Numbered from the stretch's first letter, positions 43,573 to 53,175 are shown. The stretch is 64,000 bases of DNA from Hymenobacter monticola (GCF_022811645.1 NZ_CP094535.1:62001-126000), one strand, 5' to 3'. Notes: generated by a model from the letters alone, not told the origin. Numbers and translations are program-made.

Positions 43573-46041
43573 ATGCTGCGAACCCTTTCTTCGGCGGGCC
43601 TTTTGGGCTGCCTGTTGCTGACTGCCGGGAGCGCCTCGGCGCAAAAAAAGCGCCCGTCGGCCCAGCCGGCGCGCACCGTTTCCTTTGACCAAAGCTGGCG
43701 GTTTAGCCGCGACAGCGTGGCGGGCGGCGAGCTGCCCGCCTACCGCGACGCGCAGTGGCGCAAGCTGGATTTGCCCCACGACTGGAGCATCGAGGATTTG
43801 CCCACCCAGATACCCGGCCGCACCTTCGGGCCGTTTGATAAGAAGAAGACTGCCAACATGATGGCCGGCTTCGTGACGGGCGGCACGGGCTGGTACCGCA
43901 AGCGCTTCGCCACCGACCCCGGCGCGACGGGCAAGCGCGTCAGCATCCAGTTCGACGGGGTGTACATGAACGCCGACGTGTGGCTCAACGGCCACCACCT
44001 GGGCACGCACCCCTACGGCTACACCTCGTTTCGCTACGACCTGACGCCCTACCTGCTGCCCGCCGGCCAGGAAAACGTGCTGGCCGTGCGCGTGCGCAAC
44101 ATCGGCACCACGGCCCGCTGGTACAGCGGCTCGGGCATCTACCGTCACGTGTGGCTCACCACCACCGAGCCGGTGCACGTGGCCCCCTGGGGCGTGTACG
44201 TGACCACCCCCGAGGCCACCGCCAGCCAGGCCCGCGTGGCCGTGCAAACCACCCTGGCCAACGAGCAGCCCACCCCGCGCGAGATTGAGCTGGTGACCAC
44301 CCTGCGCTCGCCGGCCGGCAAAAAAGTGGGCGAGGCCACGCAAAAGCTGACCCTGGCGGCCGGCGCTTCGCAGGTGGCCAGCCAGGCGCTGACCCTGGCA
44401 AAACCGGCGCTGTGGTCGGTGGAAACGCCCAGCCTGTACCGCGCCGTGACCGAAATCAGGGACGGGGGCCGGGTCGTGGACCAGGTCGAAACCCCGTTTG
44501 GGGTGCGCAGCATCGCGGTATCGGCGCAGCAGGGGTTTGTGCTGAACGGCAAGCGGGTGCTGCTCAAGGGCGGCAGCATTCACCACGACAACGGGCCGCT
44601 GGGGGCCGTGGCCCTGGACCGGGCCGAGGAGCGCAAGGTGGAGCTGCTCAAGCAAAACGGCTTCAACGCGGTGCGCTTCAGCCACAACCCGCCCTCGCCG
44701 GCCATGCTCGACGCCTGCGACCGCCTGGGGATGCTGGCCATCGACGAGGCGTTTGACGTGTGGGAAACCGGCAAGTACCCGCAGGACTACCACCTGTATT
44801 TCAAGGAATGGTGGCAGCGCGACCTGGAGGCGGTGCTGCTGCGCGACCGCAACCACCCGGCCGTCATCCTGTGGAGCATCGGCAACGAGATTCCCGAGCG
44901 GGTCGATAGCGACGGGCTGCGCATTGCCGGGCGGCTGGCGGCCTTCACGCGCCGCCTCGACGCCACCCGCCCGGTGACCGAGGCGCTGTGCCAGTTCTAC
45001 GAGCCCGCCAACCAGGGCAAGGACTGGAGCCTCACCGTGCCGGCCTTCCCCCTGCTCGACGTGGGCGGCTACAACTACCTGTGGCAGCGCTACGCCGCTG
45101 ACCACCAGCAGTTTCCCAACCGCATAATGCTCGGCACGGAGTCGTATGCCAGGGAGGCCCTGCAAAACTGGAACCTGGTGGAGCGCAACCCCTACCTGCT
45201 GGGCGACTTCGTGTGGACGGCCGTGGACTACCTGGGCGAAATCTCGCTCGGCTACTCCTACTACGATACCCGCAAGCTCAAGCGCGGCGTCATCGGCTGG
45301 CCCTGGTACACGGGCTGGTGCGGCGACCTCGACCTGACGGGCGCCAAGAAGCCGCAGTCGTACTACCGCGACGTGGTGTGGCGGCAGCGCCCCCTGGCCC
45401 TGATGGTGCACGAGCCCATCCCGGAGGGCAAGGTGGAAAACATTGCCGACTGGGGCTGGCCGCAGGAGCTGCCCCACTGGACCTGGCCGGCCGCCACTGG
45501 CAAGCCGCTGCAAGTGCGGGTGTTTTCGCGCGCGCCGCTGGTGCGCCTGAGCCTGAACGGCCGCGTGATAGGCGAAAAGCAGCTGGCCGACACCACCATC
45601 ACGGCCGTGTTTGAGGTGCCCTACCAGCCCGGCACCCTGCGCGCCGTCAACGTGGTGGGGGGCAAGGAAACCGACGCGGTTGAACTGAAAACCACCGGCC
45701 CCGCCACCCACCTGCGCCTCACCGCCGACCGCCCCACCATCACCACCAGCCGCGACGACCTGGCCTACGTGACGGTGGAGGTACTCGACGCCAACGACCA
45801 GGTAGTGCCCAACGCGGAGGTGCCCGTCAAGTTCTCGCTGCAAGGCGGCGGCGAGCTGGCGGGCGTCATCAGCGCCAACCCCACCGATTTGGCCAGCTTC
45901 CAGCAGCCCACCCGCAAAACCTTCCGGGGCCGCTGCCAGGCCATCGTGCGGCCCCTCGGGCCGGGCGGCACCATCACCCTGCAAGCTACCGCCGAGGGGT
46001 TGGCAGCCGGGCAGGTGGTGGTTACGGCCAAGAAGAAGTGA
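43573..46041 (+). CDS. GH2 family glycosidase, second tandem copy, secreted
   Basis: 822 aa. Signal peptide ~1-24 (ends SASAQ). Same order as the upstream gene: sugar-binding domain (FDGVYMNADVWLNGHHLG), Ig-like domain, TIM barrel with acid/base E439 (WSIGNE) and nucleophile E523 (LGTESY), C-terminal Ig-like domains with TFRGRCQAIVRP. Conserved blocks such as SIHHDNGPLGAVALDRAEER are shared with the first copy, showing duplication. The differing nucleophile surroundings (SSEF versus GTES) suggest diverged specificity. Confidence 0.92.
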   Translation: MLRTLSSAGLLGCLLLTAGSASAQKKRPSAQPARTVSFDQSWRFSRDSVAGGELPAYRDAQWRKLDLPHDWSIEDLPTQIPGRTFGPFDKKKTANMMAGFVTGGTGWYRKRFATDPGATGKRVSIQFDGVYMNADVWLNGHHLGTHPYGYTSFRYDLTPYLLPAGQENVLAVRVRNIGTTARWYSGSGIYRHVWLTTTEPVHVAPWGVYVTTPEATASQARVAVQTTLANEQPTPREIELVTTLRSPAGKKVGEATQKLTLAAGASQVASQALTLAKPALWSVETPSLYRAVTEIRDGGRVVDQVETPFGVRSIAVSAQQGFVLNGKRVLLKGGSIHHDNGPLGAVALDRAEERKVELLKQNGFNAVRFSHNPPSPAMLDACDRLGMLAIDEAFDVWETGKYPQDYHLYFKEWWQRDLEAVLLRDRNHPAVILWSIGNEIPERVDSDGLRIAGRLAAFTRRLDATRPVTEALCQFYEPANQGKDWSLTVPAFPLLDVGGYNYLWQRYAADHQQFPNRIMLGTESYAREALQNWNLVERNPYLLGDFVWTAVDYLGEISLGYSYYDTRKLKRGVIGWPWYTGWCGDLDLTGAKKPQSYYRDVVWRQRPLALMVHEPIPEGKVENIADWGWPQELPHWTWPAATGKPLQVRVFSRAPLVRLSLNGRVIGEKQLADTTITAVFEVPYQPGTLRAVNVVGGKETDAVELKTTGPATHLRLTADRPTITTSRDDLAYVTVEVLDANDQVVPNAEVPVKFSLQGGGELAGVISANPTDLASFQQPTRKTFRGRCQAIVRPLGPGGTITLQATAEGLAAGQVVVTAKKK

Positions 46042-46137
46042 TGAACAGCTTCGCCTACCACAGCTTCCCTATTCACCCCTGACCCAGGCAGTGCGCAGGC
46101 CGTTGCCGGCGCGTCTGGAAACCAGTTTGCTATCCAC

Positions 46138-47775
46138 ATGAGAAAGCCTAATGCTTTGTTGAGAATCCTGAAAACAGTGGGCATTGCCGTGGGCAGCCTG
46201 GTGGGGCTGTTCGTAGTAGCCGGGTTGGGGATTTATGCCTACCTGCGCTTCACCTCCAGCCCGCGTCCGCCGCATACCGAGGCCATTGCGGCGGCAACCG
46301 TGCTGGCCCCCGACACCACGCAGGCCGTCAACCCCTACCTGCCTGCCTGGGAGTACGTGCCCGACGGCGAGCCCCGCGTGTTTGGCGACCGGCTCTACGT
46401 CTTCGGCAGCCACGACCGCTTCAACGCCAACACCTTCTGCGAGAACGACTACGCGGGCTGGTCGGCCCCGCTCAGCAACCTGGCCAACTGGCGATATGAG
46501 GGCGTGAGCTACCGCCGCACCCAGGACCCGGCCAACCCCAGCGGCTCGATGTCGATGTACGCGCCCGACGCCCAGCGCGGCCCCGATGGCCGCTACTACC
46601 TCTACTACCAGCTCTCGCGCAAAAACGCCATCTCGGTGGCTGTGGCCGACGCGCCGGCCGGCCCGTACCAGTTCTACGGCTACGTCACCAATCCCGACGG
46701 CTCGCTGCTGGGCGATAAGCCCCAGGACCACAACCAGTTCGACCCCGGTATCTTTATCGATGACGACAAGCGCATCTACCTCTACACTGGCTTCTGCCCG
46801 GTCGACTGGATGAAGACTCTCCTCAACCTGGGCCGGCCCGTTGGCAACGGCCCGATAGTAATCGAGCTGGAGCCGGACATGAAGACGGTGAAAGTGCCCT
46901 CCGACGGCCGCTTCCTGGTGCCCGACAAGTCGGCGGAGGCGGGCACCGGCTTCGAGGGCCACGGCTTTTTCGAGGCGTCCTCGCTACGCAAAATCAACGG
47001 GCGGTACTACTTCATCTACTCGTCCTACAACGGCCACGAGCTGTGCTACGCCGTGAGCAACTCGCCCACCAGCGGCTTCACCTACGGCGGCGTGCTTGTC
47101 TCGAACGGCGACATCGGGCTGCCCGGCGTCAGTAACCCCACCAACGCCCGCAACTACACCGGCAACAACCACGGCTCCCTGGTGCAGGTGCGGGGCAAGT
47201 GGTACGTCTTTTACCACCGCCAAACCAACCAGCACATGTTCTCGCGCCAGGGCTGCGCTGAGGAAATCCAGGTGCTGCCCGACGGCCGCATTCCGCAGGT
47301 GGAGATGACCTCGCAGGGCCTCAACGGCAAGCCTCTGCGCGACAGCGGCGTGTATAGCGCACACATTGCCTGCAACTTATATTCCAAGGAAGGGGCCGTG
47401 AAGTACGACGTCTTCATGCCCCACGTGCCCCTCGAGCGCCACCCCTACCTCACGCAGGACGGCCCCGACCGCACCAGCCAGCCCAACCAGTACATCGCCA
47501 ACATGCAGGACGGGGCCACGGCAGGCTTCAAGTATTTCGACTTCCAGGGGGCCAACGCCATCGCCGTGACCACCCGCGGCCCCGGGCGGGGCAAGATGCT
47601 GGTCAAGGATGGGCCGCAGGGCTCGGTAGTGGCCGAGGTAGCCATTCAGCCCTCCGAGCAAACGCAGACGTTCCAAGCACCCCTGCGCATTAGAACGGGC
47701 AGGAAGCCGTTGTTTTTCGTGTTTCAGGGCACCGGAGCTGTTGAGTTTCACAAGTTCGAGTTGGCCAAGCGGTGA
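46138..47775 (+). CDS. GH43-like glycosidase with N-terminal membrane anchor
   Basis: 545 aa. One hydrophobic segment (~10-36) without an obvious cleavage site may anchor it. The five-bladed propeller (~55-400) includes VPDGEPRVFGDRLYVFGSHD (base region), DPGIFIDDD and GHGFFEASSL (probable acid glutamate). A C-terminal beta-sandwich (~415-545, FKYFDFQGANAIAVTTRG) resembles CBM6-type modules. GH43 enzymes remove xylose or arabinose from xylans. It follows the second GH2 gene after 96 nt and ends the first part of the locus. Confidence 0.86.
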   Translation: MRKPNALLRILKTVGIAVGSLVGLFVVAGLGIYAYLRFTSSPRPPHTEAIAAATVLAPDTTQAVNPYLPAWEYVPDGEPRVFGDRLYVFGSHDRFNANTFCENDYAGWSAPLSNLANWRYEGVSYRRTQDPANPSGSMSMYAPDAQRGPDGRYYLYYQLSRKNAISVAVADAPAGPYQFYGYVTNPDGSLLGDKPQDHNQFDPGIFIDDDKRIYLYTGFCPVDWMKTLLNLGRPVGNGPIVIELEPDMKTVKVPSDGRFLVPDKSAEAGTGFEGHGFFEASSLRKINGRYYFIYSSYNGHELCYAVSNSPTSGFTYGGVLVSNGDIGLPGVSNPTNARNYTGNNHGSLVQVRGKWYVFYHRQTNQHMFSRQGCAEEIQVLPDGRIPQVEMTSQGLNGKPLRDSGVYSAHIACNLYSKEGAVKYDVFMPHVPLERHPYLTQDGPDRTSQPNQYIANMQDGATAGFKYFDFQGANAIAVTTRGPGRGKMLVKDGPQGSVVAEVAIQPSEQTQTFQAPLRIRTGRKPLFFVFQGTGAVEFHKFELAKR

Positions 47776-48144
47776 GTATGCACTCATCGTCCCCTTCTCT
47801 CTACATTATGTTGCGGGCTGCTTAAATGCCGTACCAACTGCTTGCCGGCTGATTTTCCTAGTACCTGCTTAGCCTCTAGGTAGGTGCACACCTGATAATC
47901 CTGCTCGTGGCATCAAGCAGCGTTGGCTATCGATAATTGATTAAAGGTCTGAGCTACCAGTGCCTCCTCCATTGCGACTTGCAGCGGGGGAGGCATTCTA
48001 TTTCAGCCCAATAGCCCTGCTGCTCCACCGGAAGCGAATGAGTGGACGGCAATGGCATTTACTCCAATCGTTTGCTAAAAAAAGAAAAAATTGTTAAAAA
48101 TTATTTATCTGTTAATCAGGTACTTAAAAATTATCAGGCCCTTT

Positions 48145-48160
48145 GAGTGATTACTTACTC
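48145..48160. promoter_or_regulatory. Possible third AGTGAGT-type operator (degenerate)
   Basis: GAGTGATTACTTACTC matches 14 of 16 positions of 2352-2367 and 14 of 16 of the minus strand of the element at 1019-1040. Arms GAGTGA/TTACTC pair with one G-T. It lies 158 nt upstream of the TonB receptor ATG at 48319. Confidence 0.35.
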
Positions 48161-48186
48161 TTGGCTTGCAAAAAAAATAATTTATC

Positions 48187-48208
48187 ATTGTGACACATTG
48201 CAACAATG
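48187..48208. promoter_or_regulatory. Operator-like inverted repeat, copy 2
   Basis: 22 nt, ATTGTG and AACAAT around ACACATTGC, equal to 40631-40652 at 20 of 22 positions, including the whole right half (ATTGCAACAATG). It lies 110 nt upstream of the TonB receptor ATG. The pair suggests co-control of the GH2 run and the receptor. Confidence 0.6.
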
Positions 48209-48318
48209 GCAATAAAAATGCTGCACTTTGCTGGTAGCCAGTAACCTATTCGGTTTCCTGGACTGGACCTGCCTGCCCGTACGATTCAGCTAATTCCCAC
48301 CTCCATTCTCACACTTTG

Positions 48319-50652
48319 ATGAAACCAAGACTACTCCCGGTATGCCTATCAGGCGTCTTGCTGTTTGGCAGCAAGCAGGTGCTGGCCCAAACCCGGCCGG
48401 ATAGCGTGAAAGTGCCCCAGGCGGACTCCACGGCCCTTAAAAAGACCGAGCAGAACCGCAACGTGATGCTAAACGCGGACACCAACACCGGCCCGCGGCA
48501 GGTAAACATCGGGTTGCCGTTTACCGGCGACATCACCATTCTGGAGAACGAGGTGCCGGTGGTGTACAACTTCAACCCGACGGTGCCCACTGCCACTTGG
48601 CGTTTCAGCAACAGCCTGGCCAAACTGGGGCTGCTTTCTTTTGCGGAGAGCGCGCTGACCTTCGGCAAGGTGGGCTTCACGGTGCAGTCGTCCGACCGCG
48701 ACCCTACCCCTACCCTCAAAGGATTTGTCACTTTTTACGGCAACAGCTTTGGCTCGTCGCGCTACGATGCGACCATTACCGGCCCACTCAGTAAAAACGG
48801 TTGGGGCTTCATGGTCAACGGCTTTCAGACGTTTGACCGCGGCAACGGCACCAACTTTATGTACACGCCTTGGACTGACAAGACATCTTTGGTAAAGCTC
48901 GGCATTACTAAGAAGTTCGAGAAAGGCAACATTCGGGTATTGTACAAATACTCCGACTCGCGGCAGCAGCTCACTAACTACAACCCGCTCGTGTACGAGG
49001 GCGACGGCAAAACTCGCGCCTTGGATAACTTCGACCTCGGCCGCGACTCCTACCTGCCGCGCGACGGCCAGTTGCCGGTTTACGATGCCTACACGGGTGC
49101 TCCAACCTTCGTCGGCTTGGATGCTGGCAACCGGTTTCAGTCCCACAACATCTACCTGACCGGGGCCTACAAGTTCAACAACGACTGGAAGCTGTCGGCT
49201 TCCTCGATGTTCCAGCACATGACGGGGGGCCTGGCCTCGGTGCAGCCCATCAGCCTGCTCATCGTAGACCCCGACCAGCAACAGGGCCAGCTCTACACCT
49301 ACCAGGGCACGAACAAGGCGTACACCGGCTCGGTGCAGTACGCGGCCAGCTACGCCGTGCGCGACTTGGACAGCAAGTCGTTGTTCAGCCGGGCCGAAAT
49401 TGCCCGGCAGTTCACCAAGCACTCGCTGCGCTTCGGCCTGACGCAACTCTACAGCCACCGCCAGTACGATATTTCCAGCGGCCTGTTTTTGCAAACGGTG
49501 CAAGCCAACCCCGAGCGGCTCGACCTCGCCGCCGTTATTCCGGGCGTGGGCACGTTCAAGGCCACCAACGACTTCGGGCTGCTGCCTGCCGCCAGCGGGG
49601 GCTATGGCTTCACGACCGACGAAACCTTCAACAGCCAGGCGTTCTATGCGTCCGACGACATTAAGGTGAACAGTAGGCTCGATGTGGGCCTCGGGGGGCG
49701 CATCGAGCACCTGAACATCACCGAAAACAAGAATCCCTACCTCAACGACTTCGTGAAGGGGCGCCCCTTCATTAACTATAGCTTCGGTAACCTCTGGAAC
49801 AAGGTGGGCGTGGCCAGCGCCGTACTCAAGCTGACCGCCAAGTTCGGCCTGGTGGGCGACTTCACCTACAACTCGTCGTACGACCGCTACTGGGACTACC
49901 AGTACCGCGACGGCAACGGCAACCCCATGCCCGACCCCGCTACGCCCACGGCCAACCCGCTGCAAAACCAGCCCCACCCGCTGGAAAGTGTGGTGCTCAA
50001 CTTCGGGGGCGGCTTGTTCTACAACGCCGGCGACAAATTCAGCGTGGTGTCGAAGGTGAACCGAATTTCAAAAACCAACATCCGCACCAACCCGACCATC
50101 ACCAACCCGGCCGACCCGACCCAGCGCCGGACGTTCGACCCGCTGTTTTACGACCTCGAAACGCTGGGCTGGAACACGGACATCGTGACTACGCCCTTCA
50201 AAGGCTTCTCGCTGCACTACCTGCTCACGGTGCAGAACCCGGTGTTCAAGAACTACGATATCGGCGCGTTCGGCGTCACCTACAACTACAGCAACAACCG
50301 CATCCCGGAGCTGTCGAAGGTGCTGATGGAAATTGACCCAAGCTACTCGTTTCTGCAGGGCAAAGTGCGGGTGTGGGCCAGCGTGCGCTACTACAGCAAA
50401 CAGTACCCCAACCTGAGCAACTCGTTCTCTTACAACGCCTGGTTCGAGAACTTCGGCGGCATCGACTACCGCGTGAACCGCAACATCGACTTCAAGCTGC
50501 AAGTCACCAACTTCCTCGACCAGAAGGGCGTGAAAGGCAGCATCCTGGGCGCCGACCAGATTATCGATGCAACGCCGTACGTGGGCCGCAAAATTGTCGC
50601 CAGCGCTATCCGCCCCCGCACCATTGAGCTAACCGCCAACTTCAAATTCTAA
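48319..50652 (+). CDS. TonB-dependent receptor-like outer membrane protein, no SusD partner
   Basis: 777 aa. Signal peptide ~1-24 (ends VLAQ). A short plug-like domain (~55-130; GPRQVNIGLPFTGDITILENEVPVVY) is followed by a beta barrel to the C-terminal Phe (RTIELTANFKF). It lacks the carboxypeptidase-like extension of SusC proteins, and no SusD gene follows. The next gene encodes a small secreted protein instead. Location inside the hemicellulase run suggests uptake of xylan- or arabinan-derived oligosaccharides. I use the ATG at 48319. Confidence 0.88.
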   Translation: MKPRLLPVCLSGVLLFGSKQVLAQTRPDSVKVPQADSTALKKTEQNRNVMLNADTNTGPRQVNIGLPFTGDITILENEVPVVYNFNPTVPTATWRFSNSLAKLGLLSFAESALTFGKVGFTVQSSDRDPTPTLKGFVTFYGNSFGSSRYDATITGPLSKNGWGFMVNGFQTFDRGNGTNFMYTPWTDKTSLVKLGITKKFEKGNIRVLYKYSDSRQQLTNYNPLVYEGDGKTRALDNFDLGRDSYLPRDGQLPVYDAYTGAPTFVGLDAGNRFQSHNIYLTGAYKFNNDWKLSASSMFQHMTGGLASVQPISLLIVDPDQQQGQLYTYQGTNKAYTGSVQYAASYAVRDLDSKSLFSRAEIARQFTKHSLRFGLTQLYSHRQYDISSGLFLQTVQANPERLDLAAVIPGVGTFKATNDFGLLPAASGGYGFTTDETFNSQAFYASDDIKVNSRLDVGLGGRIEHLNITENKNPYLNDFVKGRPFINYSFGNLWNKVGVASAVLKLTAKFGLVGDFTYNSSYDRYWDYQYRDGNGNPMPDPATPTANPLQNQPHPLESVVLNFGGGLFYNAGDKFSVVSKVNRISKTNIRTNPTITNPADPTQRRTFDPLFYDLETLGWNTDIVTTPFKGFSLHYLLTVQNPVFKNYDIGAFGVTYNYSNNRIPELSKVLMEIDPSYSFLQGKVRVWASVRYYSKQYPNLSNSFSYNAWFENFGGIDYRVNRNIDFKLQVTNFLDQKGVKGSILGADQIIDATPYVGRKIVASAIRPRTIELTANFKF

Positions 50653-50691
50653 ATTTTCCTTTAACCCACCCTTTCAATAATTCCTGGTATC

Positions 50692-51084
50692 ATGAAAAAG
50701 TTAAATGTAATCCTCGCTGCTATGTTTGCCCTGCTGCTCTCGTTTGCGGCCCAGGCCCAGACCCCACCCGCCGACTATTTCACCGGCAAATGGAAAGTAG
50801 CCCTAGAGGGCACTCCTGGCGGCGACCAGACGATGTTCATCGAGCTTACCCGCAAAGACGGCAAGCTCACGGGCGGGGCCTTCGACCCCAAAACCAACAA
50901 GCTGGGCATCACTTTCGACCGGGTGGAGGAAACCCCCAAGTCGGTGACGGTGTACTTCAAAGCCTCGGGCGTAGACGTGTTCATGAACCTGGACAAGCAG
51001 GACGACACCCACGCTACGGGCAGCATGATGGACATGTTTGACGCCAAAGCCGAGCGCGTGGCCACCGCCACGCCAGTGAAGTAA
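50692..51084 (+). CDS. Small secreted protein of unknown function
   Basis: 130 aa. Signal peptide ~1-23 (ends AQAQ), then a mature domain rich in beta strands (GKWKVALEGTPGGDQTMFIELT, GKLTGGAFDP, KSVTVYFKASG), reminiscent of lipocalin/calycin-like periplasmic proteins. It lies 39 nt after the TonB receptor and before a terminator, so both form a two-gene unit. It may bind ligand for the receptor, replacing a SusD (inference). Confidence 0.8.
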   Translation: MKKLNVILAAMFALLLSFAAQAQTPPADYFTGKWKVALEGTPGGDQTMFIELTRKDGKLTGGAFDPKTNKLGITFDRVEETPKSVTVYFKASGVDVFMNLDKQDDTHATGSMMDMFDAKAERVATATPVK

Positions 51085-51096
51085 TTACCTAAATGC

Positions 51097-51151
51097 AGTG
51101 GAGTACAGCGGGGGAAGCCGAGCTTCGCCCGTTGTGCTCCACTCTTTTTTT
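51097..51151 (+). terminator. Intrinsic terminator after the receptor/secreted-protein pair
   Basis: A 22-bp stem (51097-51118 with 51122-51143, three mismatches) with a short loop, followed by eight T at 51144-51151. The remaining ~200 nt to the next gene hold no supported feature. Confidence 0.9.
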
Positions 51152-51360
51152 GCCGGCCTAGGTGCCTTAGGCCCTTTTTGTCTGGTATAGCCCGCCGCGC
51201 GGCGGCTACCCACTAGCCTGCTGCCCCCTAAGCGGCGCGCCACCGGTCCCTTGCGGATACCGCGTGTTACCCCTCCTGAATCTGGATTTGATGACGGGCC
51301 TGCTGGCGCGAAAGCGCACAGTGCCGGGCCGCGCCTTGCCCTCTTTTCTCCCGCCTCCCC

Positions 51361-53115
51361 ATGAAAAATACCCTTTACGCCGGCACCCTCTGCCTGCTGC
51401 TGGGCCTGGGCGGCCCGGCCGCGCACGGCCAGGTAGCGCCCAAGCCCACCACCATTTGCAACCCCCTGAACCTGAGTTACCGGTACCAGCTCAAGAAGCC
51501 CTCGCGCCGCGAGGCGGCCGACCCCACGATGGTGGCCTACAAAGGCAAGTACTACCTGTTTGTCTCCAAATCGGGATGCTACTGGTCGTCGAGCGACTTG
51601 CTGAACTGGAAGATGATTACCTCGCAGCAACTGCCCTTCGAGGACTACGCGCCCACGGTGGTGGTGATGCGCGATTCGCTGTTTTTCATGGCCACCAACT
51701 GGGGGCGCAACAACAAGAGCATCTTCAAAACCGCCGACCCGGAATCGGGCAAGTGGCAGGTGGCGGTGCAGACCTTTCCGAAGAATCTCAGCGACCCCGA
51801 CTTGTTTCTGGACGACAACGGCAAGCTCTACCTCTACGACGGCACGTCGAACGAAACGCCCATCGCGGGTACGGAGCTGAACAGCAAGACCCTCTTGCCG
51901 GTGGGCCAGTCCGTGGTCACCGTAAGCGGCCACCAGAACGTGGACGGCTGGGAGCGCCAGGGCGACTACAACGAGAAGGAGGAAGGCCCCTTCGTGGAAG
52001 GCGCCTGGATGACCAAGCACGCGGGCAAGTACTACTTCCAGTACGCGGCGCCCGGCACGCAGCACAAGAGCTACAACGACGGGGTGTACATGGCCGAAAC
52101 GCCCCTGGGGCCGTTTAAGCTGGCCGAGCACAACCCGTATTCCTATAAGCCCGAGGGCTTTATTACCGGGGCCGGGCACGGCAGTCTGTTTCAGGACAAG
52201 TACGGCAACTATTGGAAGGTGGCGACGATGGTGATTTCCGTCAAGCAGATGTTTGAGCGCCGCCTGGGGTTATTTCCGACCTTCTTCGATGCCGATGGCA
52301 CGCTGCACACCTACACCGCCTTCGGCGACTTTCCGCACACCGTGCCGCAGCGCAAGCTCAGCGGCCCGGCCGACTACCAGCCCACCGCGATGCTGCTCTC
52401 CTACCACAAGCCGGTGGAGGTGTCCTCGACGCTCGACAAACACCCCAAGGAAAACGTGACGGGCGAGGACATCCGCCGCTGGTGGAGCGCGGCCACCGGC
52501 AACAAGGGCGAGTTTGCGCTGGTCGATTTGCAAAGCCCCTGCACCGTGCGCGCCGTGCAGCTCAACTTCGCCGACGAGGGCACCACCATTCTGGGCAGCG
52601 AAATTGGGCGGGCCGATTCCATCTACTACCAGTACCTGCTGGAGTACTCGACCGACAAGAAAACCTGGAAAACCCTGGCCGACAAGCGCACCAACAAGAC
52701 CGACGTGCCCCACGACTACTTGGAGCTGGCTACGCCCGTTACGGCCCGCTACGTGCGCCTGACTAACTACCACGTGCCCGACGGCAAGTTTGCCCTCTCC
52801 GGCCTGCGCGTATTCGGCAAGGGCACCGGCAAGGCGCCGGCCCCCGTCGCGGCCTTCACCGCCACTCGCGATGCCGCCGACGCCCGCAACGTGACCCTGA
52901 CGTGGCCCGCCGTACCCGGCGCCACGGGCTACAATATCCGGTTTGGCTCGAAGGCCGACAAGCAGTACCTGGACTACCAGGTGCTAGGCGCTAACACGCT
53001 GACCATGCACAGCTTGAATAAGCTGCAAGACTACTATTTCACCATCGACGCCTTCAACGAGAACGGCATCACCAAGGGCACGAAAACCGTGAAGGCGGCC
53101 ACTCCGGCCAAATAA
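51361..53115 (+). CDS. GH43 glycosidase with discoidin (F5/8 C) and fibronectin-III domains
   Basis: 584 aa. Signal peptide ~1-24 (ends AHGQ). GH43 propeller (~30-330): base D54 (AADPTMV), the DPDLFLDDNG aspartate, acid E208 (EEGPFVEG). A discoidin-like module follows (~350-485; WWSAATGNKGEFALVDLQ, ARYVRLTNYH), then an Fn3 domain (~495-580). It should cut arabinose or xylose side chains; the accessory modules probably bind polysaccharide. First gene after the terminator; GH3 follows after 60 nt. Confidence 0.9.
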   Translation: MKNTLYAGTLCLLLGLGGPAAHGQVAPKPTTICNPLNLSYRYQLKKPSRREAADPTMVAYKGKYYLFVSKSGCYWSSSDLLNWKMITSQQLPFEDYAPTVVVMRDSLFFMATNWGRNNKSIFKTADPESGKWQVAVQTFPKNLSDPDLFLDDNGKLYLYDGTSNETPIAGTELNSKTLLPVGQSVVTVSGHQNVDGWERQGDYNEKEEGPFVEGAWMTKHAGKYYFQYAAPGTQHKSYNDGVYMAETPLGPFKLAEHNPYSYKPEGFITGAGHGSLFQDKYGNYWKVATMVISVKQMFERRLGLFPTFFDADGTLHTYTAFGDFPHTVPQRKLSGPADYQPTAMLLSYHKPVEVSSTLDKHPKENVTGEDIRRWWSAATGNKGEFALVDLQSPCTVRAVQLNFADEGTTILGSEIGRADSIYYQYLLEYSTDKKTWKTLADKRTNKTDVPHDYLELATPVTARYVRLTNYHVPDGKFALSGLRVFGKGTGKAPAPVAAFTATRDAADARNVTLTWPAVPGATGYNIRFGSKADKQYLDYQVLGANTLTMHSLNKLQDYYFTIDAFNENGITKGTKTVKAATPAK

Positions 53116-53175
53116 GCTGCCGGACGGCATACCTCCCTCCCGCTTTTAGAAGCGCAACTTATCAGCTTCCACTAC

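Larger units (their letters stand above)
47776..48318 (+). promoter_or_regulatory. AT-rich regulatory region upstream of the TonB receptor
   Basis: 543 nt without a supported gene. The second half is strikingly AT-rich compared with the coding sequence. It holds two candidate operators: 48145-48160 (related to the AGTGAGT palindromes) and 48187-48208 (copy 2 of the sugar-operon element). No full TAnnTTTG box was found; GCACTTTG at 48223-48230 is a poor match. Confidence 0.45.

Noticed and set aside
43465..45984. 839-codon open frame on the minus strand opposite the second GH2 gene
   Set aside because: Antisense shadow of a clear GH2 enzyme in GC-rich DNA; the protein is rich in Gly/Ala/Val/His/Arg with no recognisable domain.
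47882..47893. Palindrome AGGTGCACACCT considered as terminator of the GH43 gene
   Set aside because: Short 5-bp arms and no T-tract.
48319..51084. Classical SusC/SusD pair
   Set aside because: No SusD-like lipoprotein follows and the receptor lacks the SusC N-terminal domain.
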